A stretch of 64,000 nt of DNA from Bordetella parapertussis. GTDB lineage: Bacteria; Pseudomonadota; Gammaproteobacteria; Burkholderiales; Burkholderiaceae_B. The DNA lies in contig CAMDEF010000004.1 in the NCBI GenBank assembly GCA_945895265.1, forward strand, positions 92,429 to 156,428. The letters run 5' to 3'. Positions 61,205 through 64,000 of the stretch are shown piece after piece; the first letter of the stretch is position 1; every line of letters begins with the position of its first letter. The notes under the pieces are model-generated. The model was not told the DNA's origin and searched no databases. It saw only the letters and a list, made by a program, of their open reading frames with translations. The position numbers and the translations under genes were made by a program.

Positions 61205-61227
61205 GAGCGTCGCTTAAATCGACGCTC
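61205..61227. promoter_or_regulatory. Dyad P4, shares form with both repeat families
   Basis: GAGCGTCG-N7-CGACGCTC with one mismatch inside. Its inner GTCG-N7-CGAC fits the palindrome family and its outer GAGCGT-N11-ACGCTC equals the frame of island dyad copy 2. Confidence 0.6.
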
Positions 61228-61248
61228 ATTGAGTATATGAACTCGGAA

Positions 61249-61265
61249 TGTCGTTTAAAACGACA
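61249..61265. promoter_or_regulatory. 17-bp palindrome P5 (TGTCGTTTAAAACGACA)
   Basis: Perfect dyad; centre 41 bp from P4, about four helical turns. It lies 44 bp ahead of the lipoprotein hydrolase start. Confidence 0.7.
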
Positions 61266-61308
61266 AAAGAATCTAATGCTAATATCTAAGTTAAAGGAGA
61301 GAGCATTC

Positions 61309-62079
61309 TTGAAATTTAAACACTTATTGATTGTTTGTATCATGTTGATGCTCAGTGGGTGTTCAACATATTCGCTAAAGGATCGAGATGGTAACTCCAT
61401 CCCCGTTTTGCTTGGAGCATATCCAGTTGATCAGAAAAAAACAGCCCCAACCGTTTTGATTGCTCACGGATCTGACGGCGTACAAAATTTCCATAGGGAA
61501 TGGGCAATTCGAATTCAATCTTGGGGGTATAACGCTGTCATCATTGATCATTATTCATTGCGTGGAGTAGGCGTTCATACAGGACAAGTTCTAGCCGGTG
61601 TTCGGGGAGAAGATCGTGCGAGAGATATGGTTCATGCTGGTCATTGGATATCTACGCAACCTTGGCACCAGGGAAAGATGGGTGTAATTGGATTTAGTCA
61701 GGGCGGAGCAGGAGTTTTAGCGTTAGTTGCTATTCAGGAAGATGTAGAATATTTTAAAATCGTTAAAAAGAGCGAAAAAATTCCATATACCGCCGCGGTT
61801 GCTTTTTATCCAGGTTGTACAATTAGTCCACCCCCAATAAATCCAACCATTCCTACTCAAATACATTTGGCTGGTGATGACACGCTGGCATTCATTGGAT
61901 TCTGTAGTCCGCTGAATGATCCTTTATACGACGTTCATAAATACCTGGGCGCTACTCATGCATTTGACGTATCTATACCTAGTTCTGTAAGCCTGAATTT
62001 TTTACATAGATATGACCCAAGTGTCACAAAAGAGTCTCAAGAGAAGACTCGGAAATTTTTAGATAGACTTCTTAGATAG
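61309..62079 (+). CDS. Lipoprotein alpha/beta-hydrolase (dienelactone-hydrolase-like)
   Basis: 256 residues from TTG 61309, chosen since AAAGGAGAG lies 8 bases upstream; the ATG at 61237 would place a non-signal segment in front and run through palindrome P5. Signal sequence LKFKHLLIVCIMLMLSGC with lipobox LSGC. Nucleophile Ser in GVIGFSQGGAGVLA, Asp in IHLAGDDTLAF, His in YLGATHAFDVSI. Envelope-anchored counterpart of the exported hydrolase upstream. Substrate unknown. It ends 10 bp before tail 2. Confidence 0.77.
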   Translation: MKFKHLLIVCIMLMLSGCSTYSLKDRDGNSIPVLLGAYPVDQKKTAPTVLIAHGSDGVQNFHREWAIRIQSWGYNAVIIDHYSLRGVGVHTGQVLAGVRGEDRARDMVHAGHWISTQPWHQGKMGVIGFSQGGAGVLALVAIQEDVEYFKIVKKSEKIPYTAAVAFYPGCTISPPPINPTIPTQIHLAGDDTLAFIGFCSPLNDPLYDVHKYLGATHAFDVSIPSSVSLNFLHRYDPSVTKESQEKTRKFLDRLLR

Positions 62080-62088
62080 AGTCGGGCG

Positions 62089-62123
62089 TCCTCAACCCTG
62101 GTCGATTCCGCCCCGGGCCACCA
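62089..62123 (+). repeat. tRNA-Phe 3'-end copy 2
   Basis: 22-nt identity to the tRNA 3' end at 62102-62123, with lead TCCTCAACCCTGG as in tail 1 with two changes. It begins 10 bp after the hydrolase stop. Confidence 0.88.
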
Positions 62124-62137
62124 TAGATAACACTGAT

Positions 62138-62166
62138 ACACCCTAATCGAATGGTTAGGGTGTTTT
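62138..62166 (+). terminator. Terminator after tail 2
   Basis: 9-bp stem ACACCCTAA / TTAGGGTGT (62138-62146, 62154-62162) followed by TTTT. Confidence 0.82.
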
Positions 62167-62169
62167 AGT

Positions 62170-63063
62170 TTGTACGCTACCCCCCATCAGGGGAAACTAT
62201 TAAGCCCTGCTAAACGCAAAAATGCAGCGCAGATGCTCATGGATAAGTATCAGATCTCTGAGCGATCTGCCTGTGGTTTAGTGGGGCTGTCTAGAACAAC
62301 TTGGCGTCATCTACCTATCTCTAGAGATAATGAAACGCCGATGAGGGCAGAAGTGATTCGTCTCGCTAGTACCTACGGTCGCTATGGTTATCGAACAATC
62401 GCTGGACTAATGAGGAACGCTGGTTGGCTCAGTGCGACATCGGCTAAAGTTGCTCGTATTTGGCGAGAAGAAGGACTGAAGGTTCCACAAAAGCAGCCGC
62501 CAAGATGTCGGCTATGTTTAAACGATGGAAGTTGCATGCGACTCAGAGCCACACATCCTTACCATGTCTGGAGTTATGACTTTATATTTATTAGAGATGC
62601 CTATGGCGGTAAAATAAGGATGCTCACGATGATTGATGAATTTAGTAGAAGGTGTTTGACGATCCACTGCGCTAGAAGAATAGGCTCTATCCAAGTGATT
62701 GAACAATTAGCCAATGCGATGGTAGTTCATGGCATCCCTGAATATATTCGAAGTGACAATGGACCTGGGTTTATTGCCAAAGATCTTAGAAAATGGTTAA
62801 GTGGTATTGGTGTCAAGATCGCCTATATTGAACCAGGCAGCTCTTGGGAGAATGGCTTTTGTGAAAGCTTTAACGGAACCTTCAGAGATAATCTACTGAA
62901 TGGTGAACTCTTTTATAGCCTCAAAGAAGCGAGGGTTGTCGTTGGCGATTGGGTCAAGCATTACAACCATGTTCGGCCTCACAGTGCCTTAGGTTATCGA
63001 CCACCAGCACCACAAACTCAAGTACCAAAAATTATCCACAATCAACCCATCATGATCCAATGA
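62170..63063 (+). CDS. IS3-family transposase OrfB, element lacking OrfA
   Basis: 297 residues in the open frame. DDE catalytic core: first Asp in VWSYDFIFIRDAYGGK, second in YIRSDNGPGFIA, Glu in GSSWENGFCESFNG. The N-terminal helix-turn-helix (LSPAKRKNAAQMLMDKYQIS then ERSACGLVGLSR) is that of IS3-family OrfB. No OrfA, frameshift window or left inverted repeat precedes it; the frame begins at a non-standard TTG 47 bp after tail 2. It is therefore a 5'-truncated copy, unlikely to be active. Confidence 0.85.
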   Translation: MYATPHQGKLLSPAKRKNAAQMLMDKYQISERSACGLVGLSRTTWRHLPISRDNETPMRAEVIRLASTYGRYGYRTIAGLMRNAGWLSATSAKVARIWREEGLKVPQKQPPRCRLCLNDGSCMRLRATHPYHVWSYDFIFIRDAYGGKIRMLTMIDEFSRRCLTIHCARRIGSIQVIEQLANAMVVHGIPEYIRSDNGPGFIAKDLRKWLSGIGVKIAYIEPGSSWENGFCESFNGTFRDNLLNGELFYSLKEARVVVGDWVKHYNHVRPHSALGYRPPAPQTQVPKIIHNQPIMIQ

Positions 63064-63130
63064 TAAGATATGAATACTCTCTTTAATCGTGGTACTAAAT
63101 TAACATCAGTTCACTATACTGAGAACATTG

Positions 63131-63198
63131 AAAGTACGCAACACGCTTCTCGCTGGATCGAATTATAAATACAGCTTCTTTTGTAAATTGCGTACTTT
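63131..63198. repeat. 11-bp inverted repeat
   Basis: AAAGTACGCAA (63131-63141) and TTGCGTACTTT (63188-63198), perfect, 46 bp apart, between the IS remnant and the dioxygenase fragment. Perhaps the scar of a small mobile element or a regulator site. Confidence 0.45.
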
Positions 63199-63223
63199 GC
63201 GGATAAATCGATAGCCCTGAACC

Positions 63224-63784
63224 ATGGATTTGTCATATATGAGTCATCCCAGTCGCTGCTCGATTCTTTTATCTAAAGTAATCCCTGACCCACAGGGAGA
63301 AAAAACATTTGGGGATACCTGTTTTATTAGCACGACTGCGGCCTATGAGGCTTTAGACGAAGAGACGAAAAATCTACTTAAGAATTTAAAAGCACGACAT
63401 TCTTATAGTTCTCGTTATGCTAAATTACAAGAGGGGGGTAAAAGTACGAGGCCACCGCTGACCGAGGAACAAAAAAAACAAGTACCTGAAGTTGTCCATC
63501 CGGTCATTAGAACCCATCCCATTACAGGCAAAAAATCGATTTATGTAAATGAGGGTTTTACTACTGAGATTCTAAGTCTACCAACTACTGATAGTAAAAA
63601 ATTACTTGAGAGGTTATATGAGCATTGTCAGTCGGAAGACTTTATGTATCGCCATAAATGGCAAGTAGGGGATGTGCTGATGTGGGATAACTGCGCTACT
63701 CAGCATTTAGCTATACCGGATTATGGGGTAGAGCAACATCGCTTAATGCACCGTACAACAGTTCAAGGATCGGCAGTATTTTAA
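63224..63784 (+). pseudogene. TauD/TfdA-type Fe(II)/2-oxoglutarate dioxygenase, 5'-truncated
   Basis: 186 residues where the family has about 280-300. It starts at the second metal-ligand segment: DLSYMSHPSRCSILLSKVIP follows what should be the His-x-Asp pair, but the His side is lost and upstream codons (TGA) end the frame. HPVIRTHPITGKKSIYVNEG, DNCATQHLAIPDYG (His) and RLMHRTTVQG (2-oxoglutarate Arg) are kept. Without the first His and the N-terminal third it is probably inactive. The truncation may be due to the IS3 remnant or cassette assembly. Confidence 0.8.
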
Positions 63785-63875
63785 TCTGCTGATGTTGTCT
63801 TTAATGAAGGCTGCCCGCAACAAATACGCTAACGGAAATACCTATATTGTTGAGGGAAAATAAAGGGTTATAGTA

Positions 63876-63910
63876 TCCTAGGCCCTGGTCGATTCCGCCC
63901 CGGGCCACCA
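63876..63910 (+). repeat. tRNA-Phe 3'-end copy 3
   Basis: 22-nt identity to the tRNA 3' end at 63889-63910 with lead TCCTAGGCCCTGG. Last of the three tails inside the window. Confidence 0.88.
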
Positions 63911-63920
63911 AAATCAAATA

Positions 63921-63950
63921 ATGCCCTGCTTCGTGCGGGGCATTTTCTTT
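63921..63950 (+). terminator. Terminator after tail 3
   Basis: ATGCCCTGC stem with GCGGGGCAT (one G-U pair), TTCGT loop, then TTTTCTTTT. A segment AAAGTAGTTGATGG follows at about 63952. Confidence 0.8.
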
Positions 63951-64000
63951 TAAAGTAGTTGATGGCGTCTCTACCTACTTATTAGCGTAGTCGGTTATTG

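Noticed and set aside
61237..61308. Upstream ATG start of the lipoprotein hydrolase
   Set aside because: It would place palindrome P5 in coding sequence and put charged residues ahead of the signal peptide; the TTG at 61309 has a strong ribosome site.

Overview
The window looks like a chromosome segment of a betaproteobacterium, most likely Burkholderiales (Alcaligenaceae-like). The evidence is the gene orders mreBCD-mrdA-rodA, gatCAB, metXW, atpIBEFHAGDC and hemA-prfA-prmC-grxD, a fused indolepyruvate oxidoreductase of the proteobacterial type, and moderate GC. The genus cannot be set from what is visible.

Positions 1-49.4 kb are dense housekeeping chromosome. In order: an acyl-CoA/CoA-transferase block (two-domain CaiB-type transferase running off the left edge, a thiolase-fold protein paired with a DUF35 protein, and a 1195-residue indolepyruvate ferredoxin oxidoreductase); mutY; the rod-shape and elongasome operon (mreB, mreC, mreD, mrdA, rodA); gatCAB; pyrE; exonuclease III; an ampG-like permease after metX-metW, with a SAM-II-type riboswitch ahead of metX; a stand-alone LuxR helix-turn-helix protein; gshA; tRNA-Arg(CCG); cytochrome c5; rep; priA; hemE; a Fis-type regulator; the whole F-type ATP synthase operon; an enoyl-CoA hydratase; an M61 peptidase; mnmH; ttcA; grxD; prmC-prfA-hemA.

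From 49.4 kb to the right edge the sequence becomes AT-rich and accessory, organised around one tRNA-Phe(GAA) gene. On its 5' side is an 8.9-kb integrated island (about 49440-58401), bounded by a perfect 40-bp duplication of the 5' half of the tRNA that ends in the anticodon loop. It carries a tyrosine integrase, a winged-helix regulator, an outer-membrane barrel, a lipoprotein, two small proteins, about 1.1 kb of non-coding DNA rich in hairpins, a one-domain tyrosine recombinase, a clamp-loader-like AAA+ ATPase, a helical protein and a repeat-containing putative DNA-binding protein. Five copies of a 23-bp dyad (RAGCGT-N11-ACGCTY) are spread through it. The outermost two are exact inverted copies of each other just inside both ends.

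On the 3' side of the tRNA are three successive cassettes. Each ends in a copy of the tRNA 3' end (the last 22 nt are identical) followed by a hairpin terminator. Cassette 1 holds an exported amidohydrolase-type metal-dependent hydrolase. Cassette 2 holds two dienelactone-hydrolase-like proteins, one exported and one lipoprotein. Cassette 3 holds an IS3 OrfB lacking OrfA and a 5'-truncated TauD/TfdA dioxygenase. A palindrome family (GTCS-N7-SGAC, five copies) precedes the hydrolase genes of cassettes 1 and 2, which suggests shared regulation. Using one tRNA gene from both halves, with cassette-like accretion at its 3' end, together with the 23-bp dyad module, is the most unusual feature of the window.
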